From positions 1 to 64,000 of the forward strand of contig JADNRV010000113.1 in assembly GCA_015499995.1 (NCBI GenBank): DNA of 64,000 nucleotides, read 5' to 3'. Of this stretch, positions 35,700 to 46,068 are shown piece after piece (within the stretch, counting starts at the first letter, position 1; the number at the start of each line of letters is the position of its first letter). The notes under the pieces were generated by a model. It was not told the DNA's origin and made no database searches. It saw only the letters and a list, made by a program, of their open reading frames with translations. The position numbers were made by a program, and so were the translations under genes. This DNA comes from Flammula alnicola. Lineage: Eukaryota > Basidiomycota > Agaricomycetes > Agaricales > Strophariaceae.

Positions 35700-36660
35700 T
35701 CAGCTCCTGCTCCTGCCCCATCGACAGCAACCACAAACGCTGACACAAACGGACACGAGTACGTACCGACACTGGTACTGATCGCGCCGTGGCGCTCTCG
35801 ATCCCATCCCGCAACGCCAACGCCAACGCCAATCCATTCCGGCCCAGGCGCGCGGCGATGTCCATGTCGATGACGAGAGGGACGGCCAGTGAGGAGTGCA
35901 ACTGTCGAATGGTAAGCATCCATTTTGCTCGTATATACCCTGGATTGACACTTACCTGCTCGACATTCGTAGCCACACCGCTGACCATTCCATCCCTCTC
36001 GGCGCTCCGTTCTCCTTGGCAGCAGGTCCAACGACGGCGTTTACTGGGACCGCTTTCGAGCCTGACTTGGCAGGGCTCATGGAGTGGCAGGATATCACAA
36101 CGACGAAGGCAGGCAGAGAAGACAGTAGTGCACGACGCACCGGATGGATTCATGTGCCCCCCTCCTGGCACCTCTCCAGCGTATCAGATACCGCATCTCC
36201 TGCGGAGGGTGGCGAGTGTTGGTTGGGGTCACCAGTACACGAAGCGACGCGCACTGCGCTTGTGCTGCCTGCCCCATGCATGATAGAGGCTGCAGATGGA
36301 GAAAGCCGCGCCTCGGCTACGCTACGTCACTCAACGCAGTACTCTTGATTGTAAACACTCACGATGCCAGCTGCCAGTGCAGATGCGAACAGCCAGAGGA
36401 CAACGCTACACCCACACAATATTACTTCGCGAAACAGCCCTCGAACCCGCTCGACAACGGAAGAGCAAATCTTAACGACCGCCGCCATGTGTACGAGCAA
36501 GAAGGACGGGAAGAACTCAGCGAAGCCCTCGATTCGTTGTTAGACGTAGTAGGGGCGACTCTGCTGCAATGCCCCCACGAAGGTGAGCCCATTTTGTGCA
36601 GACGACTAGAGCTCATGCCTGGGCTCGTCGTTTGTTTTCACATTGGCCTTGTTTACTGAT
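35700..36660 (+). pseudogene. Possible gene relic, unknown
   Basis: One plus-strand frame holds GHEYVPTLVLIAPWRSRSHP (about 35747-35806). It meets a TGA in the context CGA-TGA-CGA at about 35866 and continues through a good intron (GTAAGC at 35912 to TAG near 35973) into a 125-codon stretch with AFEPDLAGLMEWQDITTTKA ending at 36348. A second open piece, 36418-36580, encodes REELSEALDSLLDVVGATLL before a GTGAGC donor. Gene-like base composition and splice signals argue for an old gene, but I cannot build a full frame or name a family. Confidence 0.3.
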
Positions 36661-36691
36661 CTGCTCCTTTTTATACCAGAATCAGCTTTCA

Positions 36692-36730
36692 GCCGCGGTA
36701 CGCAGGCAGGAATCCCCTGCGTACCGCGGC
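36692..36730. repeat. Perfect 15-bp inverted repeat (hairpin)
   Basis: GCCGCGGTACGCAGG at 36692-36706 is matched exactly by its reverse complement at 36716-36730 around a 9-nt loop. The GC-rich stem would be very stable. It lies in the spacer before the Tnp2 transposase and about 30 bp after the last piece of the preceding relic. Confidence 0.9.
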
Positions 36731-37043
36731 AGCTGAGGCTTTAAAGGTCACCCAAAGGACGCGTCTTCTCAACGAGGAACCTGACAAGGCGATGCTAGCC
36801 TGGTGCTACTTCTCGACTTAAGCATTACGGCAGTTCAAAGCTTCCGTATGGAGTGTAATTAGCGAACAGCCAGAGCCCTCAATGCACAGCGCAGGCTACG
36901 ACGACTCTAACGATACAGCCATTAGGCATTGATTCGATGACGCTCGGAATGTACGAGCGCGAGGAGGCTGAGGCGTAGATTGCGTATAGCAGGGGCGGCG
37001 GGGGGTGCGGCTTTGGCTGCTTCGGCTCATCGAAGATGGTACT

Positions 37044-37083
37044 TTACCAACGACGGATGAACATTACCAACGACGGATGAACA
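37044..37083. repeat. Two tandem copies of a 20-bp word
   Basis: TTACCAACGACGGATGAACA occurs at 37044-37063 and again at 37064-37083 without a mismatch. It lies upstream of the Tnp2 gene and could be a subterminal repeat of that element. No further copies were noticed nearby. Confidence 0.85.
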
Positions 37084-37391
37084 GCAGCTATTTACACGGT
37101 ATGTCTTAGCAACGGTATTGCAACTCTTATTTTCTGACTTCAAGACAGGAAAGACGCGACACTGCGCGAAGTGTTGACCATGCCCAGGAATACCGCCCCA
37201 CACGTAGCAGAATATCGACACCCACTCGCACGCTTTTCTTTCCGGACAGTCTCTGCAGACCCAAGCAACAAGGGCCGTTTCTCGCAAAAAGACATCGGAA
37301 TGGTCTACTCTCGTGACAACCAACCCGCCGTCCTGACAAGTTCGAGCTCTGGCATCCCCCCTACGCCGCGGGTGTCCCCCAGATTGAAGTC

Positions 37392-37408
37392 TTAGGGTTT
37401 AGGGTTAG
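37392..37408. repeat. Short telomere-like word
   Basis: TTAGGGTTTAGGGTTAG matches two and a half units of the common fungal telomere repeat TTAGGG, with one extra T. It is far too short for a telomere and lies inside the window, about 60 bp before the likely start of the Tnp2 gene. Confidence 0.6.
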
Positions 37409-37470
37409 AATTAGTTTCCCACGTGTCAGGATGCCAAAGAGCGATCCTCGTCCACTCTTCATCACACCTC

Positions 37471-40400
37471 ATGTCTTCATACAAACGAAAGCGAAAACCT
37501 CTTCCTAAACGCCCTTGCCCATGCTGCGGAGACATCTTAACTGAGAAATCTATTGCGCGTCATCTTGACGGAAAGCATCTTCCAACTCGGATTCAAGTTC
37601 AGCAGGCAGTAGCGGCAGCGGCTCAGAATCCCCTTCTCCTTCAATACTAGATGAGCTCTCGAGCGACTTAAGCGATGACGATACCGGACGATCTGATGGC
37701 GGTTTTGACTTTGTTCAGCCAGACTTTACAGCTCAGGCTGAACACCTGCACCCTGGGGCCGCTCATGAACCAGATACTACGGCTGATAATTTGGACTTCG
37801 AAGACTTGGATTTTACTGGACAAGATACTGTCAATAAGCCGGAACTAGATGAAGTTGTTCGTAATACCTGGTCTGGTCGTCGGGCTACAGTTGAGGACTA
37901 CGAATCCGATGTCGAGGATGAGGACTATGAATCTGATGCCGAGGATGAAGCACCGCCCAAAGGAAAAGCACCACCTAGAAACGAGAGAGACTTGGATGAA
38001 GAGGATTTCTCAGACTTTGACTTTAACCGGGATAATTTTGGAATGGGCATGGGCGGTGGTCTCGGGGAAGAGGATTTGATAGACGAGGATCTTGAGCGAT
38101 TAATTGCTCAATTCGGTATGTTTATCCATCCTATAAACTCACCCCGCCATGCATTTACTAACCCTCAGAATTTCTAGCTGAAGAATTAACGGACGATGAC
38201 CTTGATATGCTCCGAACTTTTGCTTTGAAAATCGAAGATCATCTATCTGACCACACTTGGTCGAAAATCAGGCATACGTACCATCGACACAACATACCTT
38301 CGCTTAAGGTTACAAGAGCTCGCGTGGAGTTCCTTGCTGCTTATCGGCCTGTTGCGTACGACTGCTGTATCAACTCATGCATCTGTTATGTCGGTCCACA
38401 CGCAGACAAAACTCAGTGCCCATATTGTGATGAACCGCGCAAGAATCATCTTGGCCGTCCTCGGAAGACCTTCACATACTCCCCGATCATCCCTCGTCTC
38501 CTCGCCGCCTTCAAGAACCCTGAGGCGGCCGTGCGCATGCTATATCGCGCCAAGTTCACCTCTCAGCCGGATGTTGTATCAGATATATGGGACGGAGACA
38601 ACTACAAGAAACTTAAAGAGGAATATGTCACTATTGGCGGCGTTAAGCAAAACCACAAGTTCTTCAGCGACGACCGCGACATTGCGCTGGGACTTTCGCT
38701 TGATGGCTTCTGCCCTTTTAAGCGACGCAGTCAAACTTGCTGGCCTTTGATTCTTTTCAACTACAACCTGCCGCCAGATATACGTTTCCACTTACACAAC
38801 ATTCTCTGCGCTGGCGTTATTCCTGGCCCTTTCAAGCCAAAAGATGCTGATTCCTTTGTCTATCCGCTTGTGGACGAACTTCTGGAATTCTTATCCGGGG
38901 TTTCAGCGTTTGACATTACGACAAATCAACGCTTTTCACTGCATGCTTATCTCGTGGCCGTTTTCGGAGATATTCCTGCGATATCGATGATCATGCGCAT
39001 GAAGGGTCACAATGCGATCTTCCCTTGTCGGATGTGCACAATCAAAGGTGTCCGTGTGCCTGACAGCCGAAACACCACCCACTATGTTCCTCTCTATCGC
39101 GCAAACCATCCAGTTGTGCTGGCACCTGGGGACAATGCAGAGATTCCTATCTATGACCCTGCTGATCTTCCTCTCCGTACACATGACGAGTTTCTGGAGC
39201 AGGCTCGACATGTCCAATTTGCACCCAATGGTGCCGAGGAGCAACGCCGTGCGAAAGCGTGCGGAATCAAGGGAATCCCACTTCTTTCCCATCTCCCGTC
39301 ACTTTTGTTTCCGGTTTCATTCCCTTTTGACTTCATGCACCTTATCTGGGAAAATCTGATAAAGAATCTTGTCTTATTGTGGACCGGACGATTCAAGGGC
39401 TTGGATGAAGGCTGCGAGTCTTATGAGCTTGGTCCTGGCGTATGGGAGGCAATCGGAGAGGCCACAAAAGCTTCTGGTTCCACCATACCATCGTCGTATG
39501 CGACCGCTAGACCACAGAATGTCGCGGAAGATGCCTCTGCTTGTACGGCGGACTCGTGGTCTTTTTGGGCGCTTTATCTCGGACCTGTTCTGCTCCGGGG
39601 GCGCTTCAAAAAGGAGATTTACTATAAGCATTTTGTTAAGCTGATCAAGCTTTTAAATATTTGTCTCCAGTTCGAGATAACAAAGGACGAGATCGCGGAG
39701 GTCAGAGTCGGTTTTCAAGAGTGGGTCACAACATTTGAACAGTCAGTTTTTTTCCGTTTCATATGCGCTCAAAAGCTGACTTGTATTTTCATATCTTAGA
39801 ATCTACTATCAACATTCTCCTGACCGTGTGTCGGCATGTCCGCTTACAGTCCATGCGCTCTTACATATTGCTGACGGAATCGAAGCAATGGGGCCAGTGT
39901 GGGCATACTGGGCATTTCCGATGGAGCGCTTCTGCGGGCACCTACTGCGCTGCATTAAAAGCCGTCGCCATCCTTTTGCTAACATTGATTCATATGTTAC
40001 AGCTGTCGCACAATTGGATCAGATAAAGAATCGATACAATGTTCACGATCAGCTAGCCCTTCTGCCTCCGAAGGAAGGAAATTCTCATGAATTTGCCTTC
40101 GATGAATGTAAGTCTTCTCACGTATTCCTTCCATCCCTGTTCTCTGATTGCTTCATGATTGACAGATCCCACGTCAGTATTGTGTTTTCCGCGCCAAAAA
40201 CATCCCGATATTCCCGACAGTCTTTACTCTATTATCGTCGCCACGCTAGCTACTCGTTATAACACAACACGCGCCATCGTCAAGCATCACTTCTCAGCTC
40301 AACAGGTCGAATTTTGGGGGAAATTTCGCCGGCTCGGAGGCGGGGATACCATGAGAGCTGCGGCGATTGTCCAGTCCAATGCAGAGGATAGGCGCGATGC

Positions 40401-40815
40401 TTCCCATGTCAGAGTGCGTACTGTTCCTTAGCCTTCACCGATATCCCTCGTAATAACACGGTTTCAGTATGAACTATATGTCGACAAGTATGCAAACCAA
40501 CCACGGAGGAAGCCCAAACTCGAACTCAAGACGTTTTACGGCCAAATTCGACAGATAATACTTGTGCGCATGCCGGCTACGCCACAACTTGGACTTGTCG
40601 ATCCCGAAACAGTCATCCTCGCGTCAATAAAGAATTGTCCCATTGAGCGCCATAACGACCTCGACATGCACTACTACCGGAATGAACAAGGACGCACAGA
40701 GGTCGTCGATATTGCGGCCATTCAGTGTTTAGTCAGCCGCGTTTTCGATCGAGGTTGGTGGGTCATTATTGACCGTAGCGGAAAGTTGGCTCGTGCAGAA
40801 GCATTCGCAGAATAG
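37471..40815 (+). CDS. Tnp2-family (CACTA-type) transposase, nearly intact
   Basis: A start at 37471 gives an N-terminal zinc finger (CPCCGDILTEKSIARHLDGK, a C2H2 pattern). A one-base frame change near 37570-37590 is needed to enter the acidic region with YESDVEDEDYESDAEDE. From there exons end at 38115 and continue 38178-39741, 39800-40107, 40166-40413 and 40468-40815 in frame. The core shows VAYDCCINSCICYVGPHADK, LGLSLDGFCPFKRRSQTCWP, RMKGHNAIFPCRMC and WAYWAFPMERFCGHLLRCIK, all typical of the Tnp2 transposase that moves CACTA elements by cut and paste. The tail with YGQIRQIILVRM is also usual. I could not identify element ends with confidence, so the boundaries of the transposon are left open. 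Confidence 0.8.
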
Positions 40816-42382
40816 AGCAGTAGGACAGCCCTAACTTACTAGGACATTGTTACCTGTAGTTATACATGGCTCAACACTTAAATACTACACTACTTGAATC
40901 GTTAAATTGTACTTTATAAGCTGAATATATTCAACCAACAGCCCCCAGCATAGATACAGTCTTGGCCGTAATATTTCCCTGAAAACCCAGTAAATAAATT
41001 ACCAGTCCCACAACCAGGAAAAACTCCTGATTCGCCTATTCCTTGTCAACTCCCAGGAAAACCGGGAAGAAGTTTTTTCTCCCGGTGTGACCAGTCGTCA
41101 TCCCCGGCCGTAGGGTTCATAGTGTCGGCGTCTGAAATTCCTGCTCAGCGGCAATCCTTGTCGTCATTCCGATTTCAGTCAGAGTCAAGGATTTAGCCCA
41201 TGTGGTTTTCAGGTGCGTATAACGTTTGCCAAGACACAGGCTAAAGCTCATCGACCTATTGTTATATCAGTCTCACAAGCTGTTTCTCAGTGGTGGTTCG
41301 TCTCGAACTTGATCTGACAACTTGCGGTCGTAACTTTGCTTCTACAGGCCTGCCGACTGATACTAAATATGCATCATGTGAGACAACCTGAACCTTCCGA
41401 CTCCTCAGAGCCCGACTACGGCTCGGTCTTCGAGTTGGAAATCATTGAATCAGGCCATTCTCTGGAATCTTTTCCCGATTTTGGCTCGGGCTCGAGCATA
41501 CCATAATGCTGTCTACAAAGCGCTCCGTTGGGGTGCTTTGTTTGAGAATTGCTTACTTTCTTCACTACTTGTCAACAACTCCACCCTTCAATTAGCCGAC
41601 ACCATGATATGGCAACGCCACTACAATGCTATCCGAAAAGTGACTCTGTCTTCGCCACCGAGGAAGGAACCGTTACTGAAAAGGCACAAATAGAAGTTGG
41701 CGAAAATCGAGATTCGAGGATCAAACATTATAGAGGCTCCTCGCTATTTCTCGACCGATATGCAAGCAGTTCTTTTGAAAGGCTTGTCCAAGTTAGCGGC
41801 AGCTGATTTCCACTGTACGCTAACATATTTCATAATTCAATGTACATATGAATACCTTATGCAATATATGAGTAGACTATATTATGGGCTTACTGCGACC
41901 GGATTATTTCCTGTGCTGAGATAGAGTGCAAGGGTCAGCGTGTAGGAGCTTCGGCAATTCCCTATTGGTGATCTTCCAGATGCCAGAATTCAAATATTTC
42001 TCACATTCCAGGTTTCTTCCTCTCCATAAGTTAAACGTCACCATGACAGACCCATTGCTACGCAGCAGTTGATTGGAGAACCTTCCAGCGTTTCATAGAG
42101 ACAGGCGCCTAATTAGCCGCGAGGCGAATTGAATCGTCTGCAACATGTGGTTTCCGAGACAATTTTGACCCAAATCAGAGGGGAGAGGGGGGTTACAAAA
42201 GTCCATTAATAAGTATTTGACGTATGAATCCATAACTATTCACCTTAGTGCCGGTATTCCAGTGCCAACTGGTATTGAGTTGGAGAAACGGTGGTGTCGT
42301 TACTTAGTCTGCAAAGAAAGCGTGGGAACTTATCTCGTTGGTGTGATGTCGGTTTATTAACTTTCACTCTAATTTTTGTACC
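40816..42382. other. Long spacer between transposase and TCD gene
   Basis: There is no gene I can support. A 45-codon frame at about 41370-41507 encodes an acidic peptide (EPSDSSEPDYGSVFELEIIE) that looks coding. It is followed in other frames by further open pieces up to 41806, so a small spliced gene or relic is possible. The 40980-41110 part shares CCGGGAA-type words with 32312-32480. The end holds the promoter of the TCD gene. Confidence 0.35.
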
Positions 42383-44042
42383 ATGAGCTCTCTCAACCTC
42401 TCACACAAGGCCCAGCTCATCGCAACAGCGCTTGCTACTTCTGTTGCGACAGCGAGCCTGATTTATGCCTATAATGTGCACACGAAACATGTGAGACGCA
42501 AGGAATTGAGCGATGAAGTCAGACGCTCCATTACCGCTCACGATTCAATGCATGACCACCCAAAGGATGCTCAAGCACAATCGATCCAAAGCTCCTTGGA
42601 ACCAAGAAGCCTAGAACAAAGTCTCGACGACTACGATGAAGATTTAATTCGGGAACAACTCGCGAGGAATTACGCTTTTTTCGGGGAGGAGGGTATGTCG
42701 AGAATTAGAAATGGCCGCGTCGTCGTCGTGGGATGTGGAGGCGTGGGGAGCTGGGCAGCTGTGATGCTTGTACGGTCGTGCGTATCGCAAGACATCTTCA
42801 TCTATCTCTCCTAACGCTCGGTTTTTTTAGAGGTATCAGGAGTATTCGCCTGGTGGATTTCGACTATGTCACCCTCTCCTCACTCAACCGACACGCCACA
42901 GCAGGTATCGCGGACGTGGGCACGCCAAAAGTTAAAAGCATAGAAAAGGCTCTAAAGCTTTTCTCAAAATGGGTCGAAGTAGATGCGCGGATTGAAATTT
43001 GGCGGAAAGAAGAAGGCGGCGATTTGCTGGAGGGTGCAGACTGGGTCATCGGTAAGTCGGGTCTTTTTGTGTCCGATCTGCAGCCTTTTGGTGCCAATAC
43101 ATCTTGCGCAGATGCTATTGATAACATTCAGACAAAGGTGGACCTGCTAAAATACTGCCATGATAATGAAATCAAGGTATGCTGTCGAGACGAAGATTGA
43201 CCTTCCTCTTTTTTTTCTGATAACATAATATAGGTCTTTTCCTCGATGGGAGCCGGCGCGAAATGTGACCCCACACGAATCCAAATCAGCGACATATCCT
43301 ACACAATTTATGACCCTCTAGCACGCTCCGTGCGACGACGACTACGACTCCTCGGAGTCGATTCTGGTATCCCAGTTGTCTACTCCACTGAAGTGCCAGG
43401 AGATGTCAAGCTCCTGCCATTACCAGAAGAAGAATTCCAAAAGGGCCCTGTGAAAGAGCTCGGGGTATTTGACGACTTCCGAGTGCGCATCCTGCCTGTC
43501 CTGGGCCCGTTGCCTGCGATTTTTGGGCTGAATATCGCAACTTACATCCTTTGCGAAATTTCTGGGAAACCGATTTCGAATCCTTTGCCCATCAAGAACC
43601 GGAAGAAGCTCTATGAACGGATCTACAGGGATTTATTGCACAGAGAGTCTAAGGTTGCGGGGCACCAAATCAAGTCAGTTCCTCGCCATTCCTCTCCTTG
43701 CTTCCTTTCTGAACTCTTTTGCTCGAAAGTAAACTCCCAATAGATGAAGATGACGTAGGGCTCATCTTCGAAGACCTGTACCGAGGACGCTCAGTGGTGC
43801 CACCTCACGATGTCCCTACGAGACCGACCCTCATGCGTTGGGACCCATCTCGACCGTTAAGCATCGAGAATTGTGTCGTCTTCGAGCTAAGTGAGGCAGA
43901 TAAGCATGCGAGGACATGTTGGAATCCCGATGGCTCGGTAGCCACCTCCACGTCGCCCGAACAGCTATGGGGTCGGGAAGTGACGGCCGTAGTGGCACGC
44001 AGGGCGGCCGAGGCGCGGAGGGTACGCGAATGGGTGATGTAA
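42383..44042 (+). CDS. TCD1: tRNA threonylcarbamoyladenosine dehydratase (TCD1/TCD2 type)
   Basis: Five exons (42383-42777, 42831-43051, 43112-43176, 43234-43673, 43730-44042) join in frame to 477 aa, close to the yeast paralogues. The N-terminus has a hydrophobic helix (LIATALATSVATASLIYAYN), matching the mitochondrial outer-membrane location known for the yeast enzymes. The E1/ThiF-like adenylation fold is shown by VVVVGCGGVGSWAAVMLVRS, then IRLVDFDYVTLSSLNRHATA, DAIDNIQTKVDLLKYCHDN and SSMGAGAKCDPTRIQISDIS. The family uses ATP to cyclise t6A at position 37 of ANN-decoding tRNAs to ct6A. It is co-oriented with the next gene, 345 bp away. TCD1 and TCD2 cannot be told apart by eye. Confidence 0.9.
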
Positions 44043-44387
44043 AATGGTGAAATGCCAACCAATATTATTCCACCACTCCTCCGCCGACCGGAAAACGATC
44101 CGAGTGCTCTTCATGGCGTTCAGATTGCGAAATGTAACTGAGCCGAAGGTCGGATCCCTGTTTTCCGTCAGTTTCTGAATGCCGGTCTCAAAAGTCTGGT
44201 CAGAGAAGATCCACACCGTGAGATGACGCCATGTGCCTTTCATATGACAAAAGCCCAATCTGGCATGACGAGGCTCATCCACGGTTATCAATGCACAGAA
44301 ATAGCTGCTCGCCTCTGCGAATGTGAAAGTTCCTCCTACCTTCCAGATTACTCTTTCTAAGCGCGAGTCGACCGTTACACGATCTAA

Positions 44388-45256
44388 ATGGCAGGACGAC
44401 AACACCACAAACCTACTACAATAGAAGACTGGAAGCGTTCAGACGAATCTCACAACTCTTTCCTCATCCCCAAAGATGATGTCCTTGAGGCAGTTGGGAA
44501 GAACAATAAGGCCCAAGGCCTTCCTGATATCGCCGTTTCTACTGCTCAGGGCAAATTTTTGAACCTGTTGGTGAAGTCTTTAGGTGCAAAGCGGATATTG
44601 GAGGTTGGAACATTGGGGGCGTAAGTCTGGATGATTGATTATATCTATCTTCGATATCTAATCGTCGCGTTCGTAGCTATTCGACGATATGGCTTGCCCG
44701 AGCTCTTCCTTCAGACGGGAAGATTACTACACTTGAACTCTCACCCCAACACGCCAAGGTGCTTGTGGTTCGCTTATTTTTACTTGCTCTTCTGGATCTG
44801 ACAATTTTTATCCAAGGTCGCTCGTGAGAACTTGCAAGCCGCTGGCTTTTCCGATCAAGTAGAAATTATCATAGGACCAGCGGCAGATTCGCTTGCAAGG
44901 TTGCAGCCCGAACCGCCATTCGATGTAGTGTTTGTCGATGCCGACAAACCGTCCAATTTGATATATTTTACAGAGGCGAAACGCCTTGTGCGACCAGGCG
45001 GCATCATTGTGCGTTTCAAGTCCTTCGTGGTTTTCTTCATTCAGACAACGAGGATTAACTTTTTCATTTCATTTAGATCGTTGATAACGTGGTTCGGTAT
45101 GGACGCGTAGCTGATCCGGAATATTCGGATGCCAACGTTGAGGGGGTGCGAAGGCTCCTCCAGGCCATCAAGGCCGACAACGAAGTGGACGCTACAACCA
45201 TTGGAACTGTGGGAGAGAAAGGGTACGATGGATTCATATACGCAATAAGAAAGTAA
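44388..45256 (+). CDS. Class-I SAM-dependent O-methyltransferase (CCoAOMT/COMT-like)
   Basis: Four exons (44388-44620, 44677-44758, 44817-45008, 45077-45256) join in frame to 228 aa, the usual size of the Methyltransf_3 family. Motif I is ILEVGTLGAYSTIWLARALP. The metal-binding acid motif is VFVDADKPSN, and a second conserved block is IIVDNVVRYGRV. These enzymes transfer a methyl group from S-adenosylmethionine to catechol-type or related small molecules in a cation-dependent way; the substrate here is unknown. There is no signal peptide, so it is probably cytosolic. The short spacer to the TCD gene gives no sign of a shared function. Confidence 0.9.
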
Positions 45257-45332
45257 AATCCAGAATCCTTGGCCAGATGGTGTCCGTTAGGATTCGACAG
45301 ATACAACTTCAATCATAGCTTTGGCAAGAGAA

Positions 45333-45674
45333 TCATTGGTTCCTCGTCATGAGATACCACGCAGGTTTGAGGGTAACCTGCTCGTCATCACTACAGACAA
45401 GCTTGTGGAACATCTTCAATAAATCATCGTCAAACGCGTTCTTCCTATCTGTGTCAGATATATTAGACCAATGACGAGACATAGACTCTGAACCCCGCTG
45501 AGTGTAAAGCCCACCATGCGACGATGTCTCCTGAGTCCTCCTTAAATGGCCCATAATTGATAACCTGCCGAATTGCACCATTTCTATTGGTCCCCCGTTC
45601 CCTCCATCTTTTACTTCCTGACGGAGGTTATTCCTTTCTTCCCAATCCTCCGGCATTATAAACTGCTGAGGCAT
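45333..45674 (-). CDS. Single-exon ORF, 113 aa, unknown
   Basis: An open frame begins MPQQFIMPEDWEERNNLRQE, is polar throughout, and ends shortly before the 3' end of the methyltransferase gene, with which it converges. It has no signal, membrane segment or motif that I recognise. It could be a small gene or a chance frame in the spacer between two converging genes. Confidence 0.25.
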   Translation of the reverse strand: MPQQFIMPEDWEERNNLRQEVKDGGNGGPIEMVQFGRLSIMGHLRRTQETSSHGGLYTQRGSESMSRHWSNISDTDRKNAFDDDLLKMFHKLVCSDDEQVTLKPAWYLMTRNQ

Positions 45675-46068
45675 CCAAAAACCCAGATGTTGCGACAGCG
45701 CGGACCTTCCAGCTTAAGAGATGGGCTGTAGGGAGGAGGCGGGTTCTTTGAGAAATATAGTGGCGCGGGCATCCTGGATAGTATTGCTACTCTAAAATTT
45801 TGTACAGAATTCTACAAACATACTTTTGCATACAGCTACAATACAACATATGAAGTGCGACAGTGGTCACACAGAGAAAACGAAAACGAGATTCTCCAGA
45901 CTATTCCTAGCCCGGGAAAAATGCTGAACATAAAGCGGAACGAAGTGGGGAAAAGTATGAAGAGTTGTGTCGAACATCGAAACAAGACCAGCCTCGAAAA
46001 GTATAAATAGGCCAAGATGTGGCGGAGAACATTCTCTCTGAGGTCATTCAAGAAATTTCGAGGAGCAT

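Noticed and set aside
43965..44408. 147-codon minus-strand frame overlapping the end of the TCD gene and the start of the methyltransferase
   Set aside because: Most of it is opposite coding sequence or promoter, with no recognisable domain.
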